Positions 1 to 8,111 are shown, counted from the stretch's first letter. The stretch is 64,000 bases of DNA from Janthinobacterium sp. 1_2014MBL_MicDiv (GCF_001865675.1 NZ_CP011319.1:124001-188000); one strand, 5' to 3'. Notes: a model not told the origin generated them from the sequence alone. Translations and numbers: made by a program.

Positions 1-140
1 ATCCGTATCGAACTCGCACTAGTCAATCACATTTTCCGCAAGGCATGGTCGACATATATGGCAGAGTTACCACAGTTTCCAGTGCGCCATGGGTGAAAAC
101 GGGCCGCCAGCGCGCATTTTCTCGTGCCGCGACTGTGGTA

Positions 141-152
141 TTGTCCATACAA
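141..152. promoter_or_regulatory. Possible GntR/HutC-type operator
   Basis: TTGTCCATACAA is a near-perfect dyad whose arms TTGT/ACAA resemble HutC-family (GntR) sites such as TTGTATATACAA. A second TTGTCC follows directly. The gene it would control must lie to the left of the window, so the function is a guess from the motif alone. Confidence 0.25.
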
Positions 153-164
153 TTGTCCTGGCAG

Positions 165-201
165 CAATAAAAATGGCCGGGCGCTTGCGCGGCCCGGCCA
201 T
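165..201 (-). terminator. Rho-independent terminator of the GlsB-type gene
   Basis: A perfect 10-bp stem (173-182 with 192-201) is followed on the minus strand by a T-rich run (ATTTTTATT). It sits 26 bp past the stop codon of the leftward gene that ends at 227. Confidence 0.75.
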
Positions 202-226
202 CTCGAGAAGAACGGCGAGTCAGGAC

Positions 227-496
227 TCAGCGGATTTTTCCACGACGTAAAAGATTGACGATGCCCAGCAGGATCACGGCGCCCAGGAACGAGACGAGCA
301 GCGCAGACAGGCTGAAATTGTCGCTATTGATGGTACCCGTGCCAAACAGCGGCGCCAGTAGCCAGCCGCCGAGGAAGGCGCCGACGATGCCGACCACGAT
401 ATTGAGGAAGATGCCCTGTTGCGCATCGGTTTTCATGACCATGCTGGCCAGCCAGCCGATGACGCCGCCAATAACGATCCAGATAATGAAATTCAT
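227..496 (-). CDS. GlsB/YeaQ/YmgE-family stress response membrane protein
   Basis: Small inner-membrane protein of 89 residues with three hydrophobic segments at about 3-21, 28-48 and 63-83, separated by Gly-rich turns and ending in a basic tail (RRGKIR). This is the size and pattern of the transglycosylase-associated/GlsB family, which is linked to general stress in several bacteria but has no defined biochemical role. A strong ribosome site (GGAGGATTAC before ATG) fixes the start. It is a single gene with its own terminator. The family call is firm; the role is not known. Confidence 0.85.
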   Translation of the reverse strand: MNFIIWIVIGGVIGWLASMVMKTDAQQGIFLNIVVGIVGAFLGGWLLAPLFGTGTINSDNFSLSALLVSFLGAVILLGIVNLLRRGKIR

Positions 497-607
497 GTAA
501 TCCTCCGCGCGATGGATGAGTGGTTTGCCATATCAGAAAAACATCATGGCAGCTGATACTGATGCCGCACGATAGAAAAGTCCAGCGGATTCGCGCTGCG
601 CATGCAA

Positions 608-641
608 AAGCCCGCCTGGCTGCGGGCAGCGAGGCGGGCTT
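608..641 (-). terminator. Likely terminator after the yceI-like genes
   Basis: AAGCCCGCC (608-616) pairs perfectly with GGCGGGCTT (633-641). On the minus strand it is followed by a short T run (TTTTGC). It lies 30 bp past the stop of the leftward YceI gene. Confidence 0.6.
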
Positions 642-671
642 GTCATGCGGCAAGGCGAGTGGAGCAGACCG

Positions 672-1247
672 TTAGTCGGCCTTGATGGCTTCCACCTGAA
701 TCGCCAGTTTGACTTCCGGCGAGAACGCCGGCATGCCGTAGTTCAGGCCAAAGTCGCTGCGCTTGAATTCCGCACTGGCATCGGCGCCGCACACTTCACG
801 CTTGTAGCGCGGGTGCATGATGCACTTGAACTTGCTCACGTTCAGCTTGACAGGCTTGGTCACGCCCAGCAGGGTCAGCTCGCCGTCGACTTCCACCAGC
901 TGTTCGCCATTGAACTTGAACGATTTGCTCTTGTAGCTGATTTCCGGGAATTTTTCGACGTTGAACATGTCCGCTTTTTTCGCGTGCGTGTTCATGGCGT
1001 CGAGGCCGAAGTCGATCGAATCGGCGTCGATCACCAGGTCCAGGCTGCCCGTCTTGGCGGCGCGGTCCAGGGTAACGCTACCCTTGGTCTTGTTGAACTT
1101 GCCACGCCAGACGGACATGCCCATGTGATCGGCTTCAAAGCTGGGGAAGGTATGCGTCGGGTCGAGGTTGTAGGTGTCGGTGGCGGCCATGGCCGAACCG
1201 GCGCCGGCGGCTGCCAGCACGGCGATCATTAAGTGCGAAAATTTCAT
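672..1247 (-). CDS. YceI family periplasmic protein (distal copy)
   Basis: 191-residue secreted protein with a Sec signal peptide (about 1-21, ending GSAMA before ATDTY). The mature part is a YceI lipocalin-like barrel, with the typical opening YNLDPTHTFPSFEADHMG and a DLVIDADSIDFG-type strand. Members bind polyprenoid chains such as ubiquinone-like ligands. It is the last gene of a leftward run cytochrome b - YceI - YceI, the same association as E. coli yceJ-yceI. It contains two Cys residues (KCIMHP and EVCGAD) that could form a disulfide. The ligand is unknown. Confidence 0.9.
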   Translation of the reverse strand: MKFSHLMIAVLAAAGAGSAMAATDTYNLDPTHTFPSFEADHMGMSVWRGKFNKTKGSVTLDRAAKTGSLDLVIDADSIDFGLDAMNTHAKKADMFNVEKFPEISYKSKSFKFNGEQLVEVDGELTLLGVTKPVKLNVSKFKCIMHPRYKREVCGADASAEFKRSDFGLNYGMPAFSPEVKLAIQVEAIKAD

Positions 1248-1382
1248 GCAGATCCTATAGTTGAACAGGTGGTAGGGGTGTGCTTGGTAAGGCCTGAAAA
1301 ACGTTCAGGACCAGGCGCCTTGCCGCAGGCCGCATGAACGGACGGCCAGGCAAGAGCAACGCCATGGACGTTTTCCCGGGCC

Positions 1383-1937
1383 TTACTGTGCTGCGACGTG
1401 GAATTTGATGGTGACCTCGTCGGCAACCATGCTCGTGTCTTTCCACTCGCCTTCGCCGATGTTGTAGGTCAGGCGCTTGATCGGCAGGGCGCCGTCGAAC
1501 GTGTACTTGCCGCCGTCGGCTTTCACCGTCAGGGGGAAGGTCACGTCGGTGGCCTTGCCCTTGATGTTCAGCTTGCCGGTAACCGTCAGCTTGCCCGCGC
1601 CGGCCGCCTTGATGCTGCTCGAGACAAACGTGGCTTTCGGGAACTGGGCCGAGTTGAACCATTCTTTCTTGGCCACTTCCTTGTTGTATTCCGGATCGCC
1701 GATATCGATGCTGGCCGTGTCGATTTCCACCGACGCTTTCGAGGCGTCCGGCGTCGCCGGGTTGTAATCGATGGCGATATTGAATTTCTTGAATTTCGCT
1801 TCCACTGGCACATTCATTTGCTTGAAGACGGCCGATACGCTGGTCTTGGCGGGATCGACTTTCAGCAGGGTGGCGGCGGTGGCGGCCACGGACAGGCCCA
1901 GCAGTGAAGCGAGGACGATGCGTTGGGTGTTTTTCAT
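1383..1937 (-). CDS. YceI family periplasmic protein (proximal copy)
   Basis: 184 residues with a signal peptide of about 21 residues (MKNTQRIVLASLLGLSVAATA). The rest is a YceI domain recognisable by LLKVDPAKTSVSAVFKQM near the start, the DTASIDIGDPEYNKEV segment and the closing GEGEWKDTSMVADEVTIKF. It is clearly diverged from the neighbouring YceI protein, so the pair is an old duplication or two separate acquisitions. It lies between the cytochrome b gene (43 bp upstream) and the second YceI gene, probably in one transcript. A role in carrying an isoprenoid or quinone ligand is a family inference. Confidence 0.9.
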   Translation of the reverse strand: MKNTQRIVLASLLGLSVAATAATLLKVDPAKTSVSAVFKQMNVPVEAKFKKFNIAIDYNPATPDASKASVEIDTASIDIGDPEYNKEVAKKEWFNSAQFPKATFVSSSIKAAGAGKLTVTGKLNIKGKATDVTFPLTVKADGGKYTFDGALPIKRLTYNIGEGEWKDTSMVADEVTIKFHVAAQ

Positions 1938-1979
1938 CTTATTTTTCCTGGAGTTTCAGTGAGCAAGGGGAAGTGGACG

Positions 1980-2504
1980 TCAAGGCAGCATGCGTTTAAG
2001 CACGCCGTCGCGGTCGATGAACTGGTGCTTGAGCGCCGCCAGCACATGGGCGGCCACGGCGGCGGCCATGGTCATGTTCAGAACATAATGAATCTCTTTT
2101 AAAAGCGGCTTAAGTTCGGGGTTCGGCGCCATGATGACGGGCAGCTGGAACAGGCCCAGGTAGACTACCGGCACGCCGGCGGCCAAGGTGTACAGGTAGC
2201 CGGAAACGGGCACGGCGAAGATCAGGATGTACAGCAGCACGTGCATGGCGTCGGCCGCCTTCTTTTGCCAGGCGACCATGCTGGCCGGGTGCGGCGGCGG
2301 CACATTGGCCTTGCGCCACAGCAAGCGAATGGCGGCGATGGCCAGCACGGTCACGCCCAGCCACTTATGCCACGAGAAATATTTGAGCTTGGTGGGCGTC
2401 AGGCCGGGAATGTCGACCATGACCAGGCCCATGACAAAGGCGCTGATGATCAGCAGGGCGGTCAGCCAGTGCAGGATGATGGCGGTGGTGGTGTAGCGTT
2501 GCAT
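1980..2504 (-). CDS. Cytochrome b561-type di-haem membrane protein
   Basis: 174 residues with four membrane segments and His at the expected haem positions (H12, H46, H139, H153; additional H88 and H160). It belongs to the prokaryotic cytochrome b561 (CybB/YceJ) family, which passes electrons between the quinone pool and periplasmic partners; CybB has been reported as a superoxide:ubiquinone oxidoreductase. It is first in the leftward run with the two YceI proteins, so a link between quinone chemistry and YceI ligand binding is plausible. Start taken at the only Met preceding the conserved ILHW motif. Confidence 0.9.
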   Translation of the reverse strand: MQRYTTTAIILHWLTALLIISAFVMGLVMVDIPGLTPTKLKYFSWHKWLGVTVLAIAAIRLLWRKANVPPPHPASMVAWQKKAADAMHVLLYILIFAVPVSGYLYTLAAGVPVVYLGLFQLPVIMAPNPELKPLLKEIHYVLNMTMAAAVAAHVLAALKHQFIDRDGVLKRMLP

Positions 2505-2610
2505 CGACGGCTTTCTTGAAAGTAGTACGTGTTAGGACTAATTCGGCCTAATATACCAAAGAAAAGCAAATTGCGCTGCGTGCTGGAGATTCTACAAGAA
2601 AGACTGCCGG

Positions 2611-2655
2611 AAAAACCGCGGGGCGGCCAGCATTTGTGTGCTGGCCGCCCCGCGG
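2611..2655 (-). terminator. Rho-independent terminator of purB
   Basis: A perfect 17-bp stem (2616-2632 with 2639-2655) closes a 6-nt loop, TTTGTG. The minus strand continues into TTTTT. It lies 35 bp past the purB stop. Confidence 0.9.
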
Positions 2656-2689
2656 GAGGGGATCTGCCTGATCCCGATGTGGAAACTGC

Positions 2690-4069
2690 TTAGATGGCCT
2701 TGGCCAGCTGCGCGGCGATACCGATGTAGTTCGCCGGCGTCATGGTCAGCAGCACGTCCTTGGCATCTTGCGGGATGGCCAGGCCGTTGACGAAGGTTTG
2801 CAGCGCTTCTTTCGAGATGCCTTTGCCGCGCGTCAATTCTTTCAATTGCTCGTACGGATTTTCGATGCCGTAGCGGCGCATCACGGTTTGTACGGGCTCG
2901 GCCAGCACTTCCCACGTCGCGTCCAGGTCTTGTGCCAGGCGCGCATGGTTCACTTCCAGCTTGTTCAGGCCGCGCAGGCAGCTGTCATACGCGAGCAAGG
3001 TGTAACCGAGGCCCACGCCGATGTTGCGCAGCACGGTCGAATCGGTCAGGTCGCGCTGCATGCGCGAGACGGGCAATTTTTCCGACAGGTGCTTCAGGAC
3101 GGCGTTGGCCAGGCCCAGGTTGCCTTCCGAGTTTTCGAAGTCGATCGGGTTGACCTTGTGCGGCATGGTCGACGAGCCGATTTCGCCCGCTTTCAGTTTC
3201 TGCTTGAAGTAGCCCAGCGAGACGTACGTCCAGATGTCGCGGTTCAAGTCGAGCAGGATGGTGTTGGCGCGCGCGAAGGCGTCGAACAGTTCGGCCATGT
3301 AGTCGTGCGGCTCGATCTGGATGGTGTACGGGTTGAATACCAGGCCCAGGCGCTGTTCGATGACGGCTTGCGAGAACGCCGGCCAGTCGAAATTCGGATA
3401 GGCCGACAGGTGGGCGTTGTAGTTGCCGACGGCGCCATTCATCTTGCCGAGGATTTCCACTTGCGCGATGCGCTTGACGGCGCGCTGCAGACGGGCCACG
3501 ACGTTGGCGAATTCCTTGCCCAGGGTGGTCGGGCTGGCCGTCTGGCCGTGCGTGCGCGACAGCATCGGCACGTCGGCATTGTCGTGCGCGATCTGCGTCA
3601 GCTTGGCTACCAGGCCGTTCAGTGCCGGCAGCATCACGCCGTCGCGGGCCGCTTTCAGCATCATGCCGTGCGAGGTGTTGTTGATGTCTTCCGAGGTGCA
3701 GGCGAAATGGATGAATTCCGACGCCGCCACCAGTTCCGGCACGTCCGCGACCTGTTCCTTCAGCCAGTATTCGACGGCCTTGACGTCATGGTTGGTGACC
3801 GCTTCGATGGCCTTGATGCGGGCTGCGTCGGCTTCCGAGAACTCGGTGGCCATCTTCTCGAGCAGGGCGTTGGCCGCTGGCGAGAACGGTTGGATCTCGG
3901 CGAAACCGGCTTGCGACAGTGCTTGCAGCCAGGAGATTTCCACTTTCACGCGGTGGTGCATGAAACCGGCTTCGGACAGGATCGGGCGCAGCAGATCGGT
4001 CTTGCTGGCGTAGCGGCCGTCGAGCGGAGACAGGGCCGACAGCGTGGAATACGGAGTAGTAGAAGTCAT
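2690..4069 (-). CDS. purB: Adenylosuccinate lyase
   Basis: 459-residue cytoplasmic enzyme of the fumarase/aspartase superfamily. It cleaves adenylosuccinate to AMP and SAICAR to AICAR, each with release of fumarate, in purine synthesis. The superfamily signature GSSTMPHKVNPIDFENSEGN is present with its mobile catalytic Ser, and the His-containing SRTHGQTASPTT segment carries the second catalytic residue. Length and sequence fit the E. coli-type PurB subfamily (456 residues). It is a single transcription unit with a strong terminator behind it, and it is divergent from the GST gene. Confidence 0.97.
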   Translation of the reverse strand: MTSTTPYSTLSALSPLDGRYASKTDLLRPILSEAGFMHHRVKVEISWLQALSQAGFAEIQPFSPAANALLEKMATEFSEADAARIKAIEAVTNHDVKAVEYWLKEQVADVPELVAASEFIHFACTSEDINNTSHGMMLKAARDGVMLPALNGLVAKLTQIAHDNADVPMLSRTHGQTASPTTLGKEFANVVARLQRAVKRIAQVEILGKMNGAVGNYNAHLSAYPNFDWPAFSQAVIEQRLGLVFNPYTIQIEPHDYMAELFDAFARANTILLDLNRDIWTYVSLGYFKQKLKAGEIGSSTMPHKVNPIDFENSEGNLGLANAVLKHLSEKLPVSRMQRDLTDSTVLRNIGVGLGYTLLAYDSCLRGLNKLEVNHARLAQDLDATWEVLAEPVQTVMRRYGIENPYEQLKELTRGKGISKEALQTFVNGLAIPQDAKDVLLTMTPANYIGIAAQLAKAI

Positions 4070-4347
4070 GAGAGCGGACGCAAGTTAAAAGAAACGGTTG
4101 GCGTGTGGCGCGCGGGGAGGGCAGGGCTATTTCAATACAGCAACACTGACGGCGCCACAGTAAAGGGCGATTTTACCACCGCTGGCGCGTTGCCAGCCGT
4201 CCGTCGGCCGCTGGCGGCCCCCATTTCCGCAGAATCGGGCGCCGATGCGGCGTGCCTGCCACACCGTGGAGCGCGCGGGGCGCGCGCTGCCAAATGCCGC
4301 TGCCGCCGATGCTATACTGGCTGCTGCTCCTTTACCATAAAGTGTCT

Positions 4348-4962
4348 ATGAAACTCATCGGTTCCCTCGCCAGCCCGTATGTCCGCAAAGCCCGTATCGT
4401 GCTGGCGGAAAAAAAGCTCGACTATGTCTTCGAGCTGGAGAACGTCTGGGTGCCGGAAACGCGCATCGCCCAGGCCAATCCGCTGGGCAAGGTGCCTTGC
4501 CTGGTGATGGAAGACGGCAGCGCGCTGATCGATTCGCGCGTCATCGTCGAATACCTCGATACGCTCACGCCCGTGTGCAAGCTGCTGCCTGCCGGCGGCA
4601 ATGGCCGCGAGCGGGCCGACATCAAGAATTGGGAAGCGCTGGCTGACGGCATCCTCGACGCGGGCGTGCTGGTGCGCCTGGAGCGCACGCAGCGCCCGCC
4701 CGAACAGCAAAGCGCGGCCTGGATCGAACGCCAGCTTGCCAAGATCACCCTGGGCCTGGCGGCGCTGGAGGCGCGCCTGGGCGAGAGCGCCTATTGCGCC
4801 GGCCGCAACTACACGCTGGCCGACGTGGCCGTGGGCTGCGCGCTGGGCTGGCTCAGCTTCCGTTTCCCGGAAATCGACTGGCGCACGGATCACCCCGCGC
4901 TGGCGCGCCTGTTCGACAAATTGTCCGAGCGGCAATCGTTCAAGGACACCGTGCCGCAGTAA
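4348..4962 (+). CDS. YibF-like glutathione S-transferase
   Basis: 204 residues from ATG 4348, chosen because the conserved thioredoxin-fold start MKLIGSLASPYVRKAR begins there; the longer upstream frame has no conservation. The N-terminal domain holds NPLGKVPCL (cis-Pro loop) and a DSRVIVEYL glutathione-contact segment. An all-helical C-terminal domain contains NYTLADVAVGCAL. It resembles E. coli YibF along its whole length. The substrate is unknown; glutathione binding is expected from the family. A TATACT box lies at 4313-4318, and a bidirectional terminator follows at 4975-5003. Confidence 0.9.
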   Translation: MKLIGSLASPYVRKARIVLAEKKLDYVFELENVWVPETRIAQANPLGKVPCLVMEDGSALIDSRVIVEYLDTLTPVCKLLPAGGNGRERADIKNWEALADGILDAGVLVRLERTQRPPEQQSAAWIERQLAKITLGLAALEARLGESAYCAGRNYTLADVAVGCALGWLSFRFPEIDWRTDHPALARLFDKLSERQSFKDTVPQ

Positions 4963-4974
4963 AGGCTCGGACGT

Positions 4975-5003
4975 AAAAAAACCGGCAATTGCCGGTTTTT
5001 TTA
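4975..5003. terminator. Bidirectional rho-independent terminator
   Basis: The perfect 16-bp palindrome ACCGGCAATTGCCGGT (4981-4996) has an A-run on its left and a T-run on its right, so it can act on both strands. It ends the GST transcript and could also back up the leftward bfr transcript. Confidence 0.85.
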
Positions 5004-5022
5004 TTTCACCACAGAGATTGCG

Positions 5023-5140
5023 ACGCCTGGCAAAACCGTAGCGAGCGGAAGGAAGAGGTGGCCGAGAAACGCAACCGTACTTTCGTACGGTGAGCATCGC
5101 AGGCCGCCTATGCCGACGCGCAGTAGGTTTTGCCAGGTGT
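5023..5140. repeat. Family-1 structured repeat, full copy 1 (118 bp)
   Basis: The 15-nt end ACGCCTGGCAAAACC (5023-5037) is inverted at 5126-5140 with one mismatch. An inner hairpin ACCGTAC-TTTC-GTACGGT lies at element positions 52-69, and a middle helix pairs positions 34-41 with 80-87. It aligns without gaps to the copy at 16535. Its right end lies 2 nt after the bfr stop codon. Confidence 0.85.
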
Positions 5141-5142
5141 TA

Positions 5143-5619
5143 TCACTCTTCGGTGGCCATCTGGCTCTGCAGGTAGTTCTGGATGCCGACCTTGGCGATC
5201 AGGTCGATCTGCGTTTCCAGCCAGTCGATATGCTCTTCCGTGTCTTCCAGGATCATCAGGAACAGGTCGCGCGAGACGTAGTCGCCGGCTTTTTCGCAGG
5301 TGGCGATGCCTTCCTTGACGGTGGCGTGCGCGGCGCGCTCCAGTTTCAAGTCGCATTCCAGCATTTCCGGCGTGTTCTCGCCGATCAGCAGCTTGTGCAG
5401 CGCTTGCAGGTTAGGCAGGCCGTCGAGCATCAGGATGCGGTCGATCAGCTTGTCGGCGTGTTTCATTTCGCCGATCGATTCTTCGTATTCCTTCTTGCCC
5501 AGCTTTTCCAGGCCCCAGTGCTTGTACATGCGCGCATGCAGGAAGTACTGGTTGATGGCGGACAGTTCGTTGGTGAGCTGTGCGTTGAGCAAGCGGATGA
5601 CTTCTTTATCGCCCTTCAT
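5143..5619 (-). CDS. bfr: Bacterioferritin
   Basis: 158-residue haem-containing 24-mer ferritin that oxidises Fe(II) and stores iron in the cytoplasm. Start set at 5619 (MKGDKEVIRLLNAQL), matching E. coli Bfr in length. The haem ligand M52 is present. Of the di-iron ligands, E18, E51, H54, E94 and H130 are in place, but the position equivalent to E127 is Thr (EDTEEH), which may alter the ferroxidase site. Bfd, which releases iron from Bfr, is encoded nearby at 7642. A Fur-box-like site lies 250 bp upstream. A family-1 repeat sits directly behind the stop. Confidence 0.96.
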   Translation of the reverse strand: MKGDKEVIRLLNAQLTNELSAINQYFLHARMYKHWGLEKLGKKEYEESIGEMKHADKLIDRILMLDGLPNLQALHKLLIGENTPEMLECDLKLERAAHATVKEGIATCEKAGDYVSRDLFLMILEDTEEHIDWLETQIDLIAKVGIQNYLQSQMATEE

Positions 5620-6040
5620 GGGATTTCCTTTGTTCTGTGTTGCGTTCGATGATGAAACCGGAGGCTGCTGGCGGCCACTGCCGGGTGGCGCAGGGCTGCC
5701 TGGTGGCGCGCATGTTGCCGGTCTCGCTATGCCCGCATGATAGCGCAAAATGTCAGCGATTTCTGCTGCAAAACGGCGTTTTTCCGTCTTTTTAACGTAA
5801 ATATCGTGCGAATAAAACCCATTCTCAAGTGGATTGCCACACTTTTCCGTTTTTTATTTGTTAAGGCAAATGAAGGCCATTCTCATTCGCGTTCATGCTG
5901 TCTTTTTTGCATGTTCGGCGATCCGCTGCGCCCACGTGACAAGATGGGAAAATGTTTGCGCGCTTCTTGCCTTTCGCTGTTCTGGGGCCGCGCTGGCGGT
6001 GCGATAATCAGGCAGCGATTTTTTCGAAAGGGATAGCACG
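5620..6040. other. 421-bp intergenic region between divergent bfr and piuC
   Basis: AT-richer than its surroundings, with no convincing gene. It contains a Fur-box-like site at 5869-5887 (listed separately) and several T-runs around 5840-5865. It must hold the promoters of bfr (leftward) and piuC (rightward), but I cannot fix their -35 boxes. Confidence 0.5.
5869..5887. promoter_or_regulatory. Fur-box-like site between bfr and piuC
   Basis: AATGAAGGCCATTCTCATT; the reverse strand reads AATGAGAATGGCCTTCATT, close to common Fur boxes (AATGAGAATGATTTTCATT type) with symmetrical AATGA/TCATT ends. It lies 154 bp upstream of piuC, an iron-repressed gene in other bacteria. Binding is inferred. Confidence 0.55.
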
Positions 6041-6721
6041 ATGATGTTGCATATACCCGGCGTGCTGACGCCGGAACAGGTGACGCAGTTTCGCCAGCGC
6101 CTGGCGCAGACGGACTGGGTCGACGGGCGCGCCAGCGTCGGCGCGCAAGGGGCGCAAGTCAAGCGCAACCGCCAGCTGGCCGAAGGCTCGCCGCTGGCGC
6201 TGGAACTGGGCGAGATCGTCAGCCGCGCCCTGATGGCCAACCCGCTGTTCTTTGCGGCCGTGCTGCCGCTGCGCATCCTGCCGCCGTTTTTCAACAGCTA
6301 TGCGGGCGGCGAACACTATGGCCTGCATATCGACGGCGCCATCCGCACGCCGAAAAACGGCATGCAGTCGATGCGCGCCGACGTCTCGTCGACCGTGTTC
6401 CTGAGCGAGCCGGACGAATACGAAGGCGGCGAGCTGGTGGTGGTCGATGCCTATGGCACGCATGAAGTGAAACTGCCGGCCGGCGACGTGATCGTGTATC
6501 CGTCGAGCAGCGTGCATCAAGTGCTGCCCGTCACCAGCGGCGAGCGCATCTGTTCGTTCCTGTGGACGCAAAGCATGGTGCGCGAGGACTGGAAGCGCAG
6601 CATGCTGTTCGAGCTCGACCAGAATATCCAGAGCGTGCGGGGAGAACACGGCGATTCGCCGGCGACGGTGGGGCTGACGGGCCACTATCACAACCTGCTG
6701 CGGATGTGGGCGGAAATGTAG
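6041..6721 (+). CDS. piuC: PiuC/YbiX-type Fe(II)/2-oxoglutarate hydroxylase
   Basis: 226-residue PKHD-type dioxygenase. Fe ligands H96 and D98 (HYGLHIDG) and H159 (SSVHQ) are present, with R169 in place to hold 2-oxoglutarate. The start MMLHIPGVLTPEQV is typical of the PiuC/PiuB-linked family that sits next to TonB-dependent siderophore receptors. The substrate is not established, but the family is Fur-controlled. Here no receptor is adjacent; TonB, Bfd and Feo genes follow instead. Start at the first of two Met codons, after AAGGGATAGCACG. Confidence 0.9.
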   Translation: MMLHIPGVLTPEQVTQFRQRLAQTDWVDGRASVGAQGAQVKRNRQLAEGSPLALELGEIVSRALMANPLFFAAVLPLRILPPFFNSYAGGEHYGLHIDGAIRTPKNGMQSMRADVSSTVFLSEPDEYEGGELVVVDAYGTHEVKLPAGDVIVYPSSSVHQVLPVTSGERICSFLWTQSMVREDWKRSMLFELDQNIQSVRGEHGDSPATVGLTGHYHNLLRMWAEM

Positions 6722-6769
6722 CGCGAGCGCGCATGGCGGCGTTGCCTGGGCGCGCCGTCCTTGCATGGG

Positions 6770-6812
6770 CAAAAAAAAGTCTGCCTGGCCCGGGGATGTA
6801 GGCTGGCAGACT
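6770..6812 (-). terminator. Terminator of the bfd-tonB transcript
   Basis: AGTCTGCC (6778-6785) pairs perfectly with GGCAGACT (6805-6812). On the minus strand the stem is followed by a run of about eight T. It lies about 110 bp past the leftward tonB stop. Confidence 0.7.
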
Positions 6813-6923
6813 GAAACAAGCAAATCGCTTGACTAAAAACGGTATAAAAAGCAGGGCGCAAAAAAGCAAGCAGGCACTCGGTGCGATGCTTGCGGGCTGG
6901 CAGCGGCGCGGGGCCGCCGTGGG

Positions 6924-7634
6924 CTAGCTCAGCTGGAAGGTCAGCGGTACGAGGACGTACACGGGTACGGCTTTGCCGTTTTCGATCATCGGCTTGAACA
7001 GCGCGCGCTGCGCGGCCTGGCGGCCCGCTTCATCGAGGTTGCTGTAGCCGGTCGATTTGTGGATCAGGATTTGCTCGGGCAAGCCCTTTTCATTGATCAG
7101 GATGCGCAGCACGACGGTGCCGCTTTCGCCCAGGCGGCGCGACAGGTTCGGGTAGATCAGTTGCGGCGCCTTGATGTATTCCACGCTGCTGACGGTACGC
7201 GGCGCGGAAGGGGCAGGTGGCGAAGGCGCCGGTGTCGATGGCGCCGTCGGCGCGGCGGTGGCCACGGGCGCCGCTTCGGCGCGCGTTGGCTGCGGTGGCG
7301 TGATCGTCGGTTCGGTGGGCGCCACGGCGACCAGCGGCAGCGGCGGGATGATGGCGCGTGGCACGGGGGCGCTCAGTTCCACGGTCTTCGGTACGGAGGG
7401 TGCCGGCGGCTTCGGCGGCGCCGGCGGGGCGATGATGCTGATGGTGGTGATGGTTGGCATGGCTGCCGTGACGACGCGGCTAAGCAGGCCGCTCTGGATC
7501 GCGTAGAAACCGGCGACATGCAGGACGACGATGGCCATCAGCGGCGCGAATTTGCTGCGTTTCTTGTCGAAATCGGCAAATTGTTCCACGGCCTGCACCG
7601 TTATGGGCGGGGGCATCATCGTCATGGCATTCAT
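6924..7634 (-). CDS. TonB family energy transducer
   Basis: 236 residues from ATG 7634 (a GTG lies one codon upstream). The order is typical: a short cytoplasmic N-terminus, one membrane anchor at about 31-50, a Pro/Ala-rich periplasmic linker at about 68-150, and a TonB C-terminal domain (YPNLSRRLGESGTVVLRILI to the end) with the conserved GxVxLxxxI and KPxxxxGxAV patterns. It transmits proton-motive energy to outer-membrane receptors. No exbB or exbD is adjacent, so it must use ExbBD from elsewhere. It lies 7 bp after bfd, in the same direction. Confidence 0.93.
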   Translation of the reverse strand: MNAMTMMPPPITVQAVEQFADFDKKRSKFAPLMAIVVLHVAGFYAIQSGLLSRVVTAAMPTITTISIIAPPAPPKPPAPSVPKTVELSAPVPRAIIPPLPLVAVAPTEPTITPPQPTRAEAAPVATAAPTAPSTPAPSPPAPSAPRTVSSVEYIKAPQLIYPNLSRRLGESGTVVLRILINEKGLPEQILIHKSTGYSNLDEAGRQAAQRALFKPMIENGKAVPVYVLVPLTFQLS

Positions 7635-7641
7635 CACTTTC

Positions 7642-7857
7642 TTAGTTTGTCAGTACAGCTCGCATCAATACGGTTTCTTGCAGCACTACGGTGGCGCTCA
7701 GGTGATCGTTCAGCACTTCGCGGGCACAGGTATGGCATTTGCCGCAGCACGTGGCCACGCCGAGGTCGCGGCGCAGTTCGGCCATGCTGGACAGGCCAAG
7801 ATCGACGGCTTGACGGATTTCACGATCAGATATGTTGTTGCAGACACATACAATCAT
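7642..7857 (-). CDS. bfd: Bacterioferritin-associated ferredoxin
   Basis: 71-residue [2Fe-2S] protein that reduces the haem of Bfr to mobilise stored iron. The cluster ligands C4, C6, C38 and C41 are all at canonical spacing (MIVCVCNNISDREI... CCGKCHTC), with extra Cys at 37 and 44. A strong Fur box lies 66 bp upstream, so induction under iron starvation is expected. It is cotranscribed with tonB. Confidence 0.95.
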   Translation of the reverse strand: MIVCVCNNISDREIRQAVDLGLSSMAELRRDLGVATCCGKCHTCAREVLNDHLSATVVLQETVLMRAVLTN

Positions 7858-7922
7858 TGATACACCTTCTGGCTGGATGATGAACAGACACTAGTGCTGT
7901 GAAGCATTATTGCTAGTGTTTT

Positions 7923-7941
7923 AATGAGAATCATTATCATT
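7923..7941. promoter_or_regulatory. Fur box upstream of bfd-tonB
   Basis: AATGAGAATCATTATCATT closely matches the Fur consensus built of GATAAT/ATTATC units. It is 66 bp from the bfd start codon and lies in the shared region with feoAB, so it is best placed to repress bfd-tonB. Confidence 0.85.
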
Positions 7942-8082
7942 ACGTTTCATTGTCGCGCAAAGCGCAGGACAATGCAAGCGATTTTGATCAAGCGTGCGGC
8001 GTTTGGCGACTTGGCGCGGCGCCTTGATTGGCTGTCTGCGCGAATGACGCAGCCCTTGGCAGGGGCGGCTCTCCGGGCTAAA

Positions 8083-8111
8083 TAAAAACAATTCGCATTC
8101 ATGTTTATAAT
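8083..8111 (+). promoter_or_regulatory. Candidate feo promoter with overlapping Fur-like site
   Basis: A consensus TATAAT lies at 8106-8111. Directly upstream, the reverse strand of 8084-8099 reads GAATGCGAATTGTTTT, resembling one and a half Fur units (AATGCGAATTGTTAT type). No good -35 is seen, and the leader to feoA would be about 150 nt. Confidence 0.45.

Larger units (their letters stand above)
1..226. other. Gene-free left edge of the window
   Basis: No convincing coding frame is visible before the first gene. The stretch holds a GntR/HutC-like dyad at 141-152 and the leftward terminator of the GlsB-type gene at 165-201, both listed separately. The rest shows nothing I can name. Confidence 0.5.

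Noticed and set aside
5737..6036. Possible 99-residue protein in the bfr-piuC gap
   Set aside because: No ribosome site, no recognisable features, and it covers the Fur-like site.
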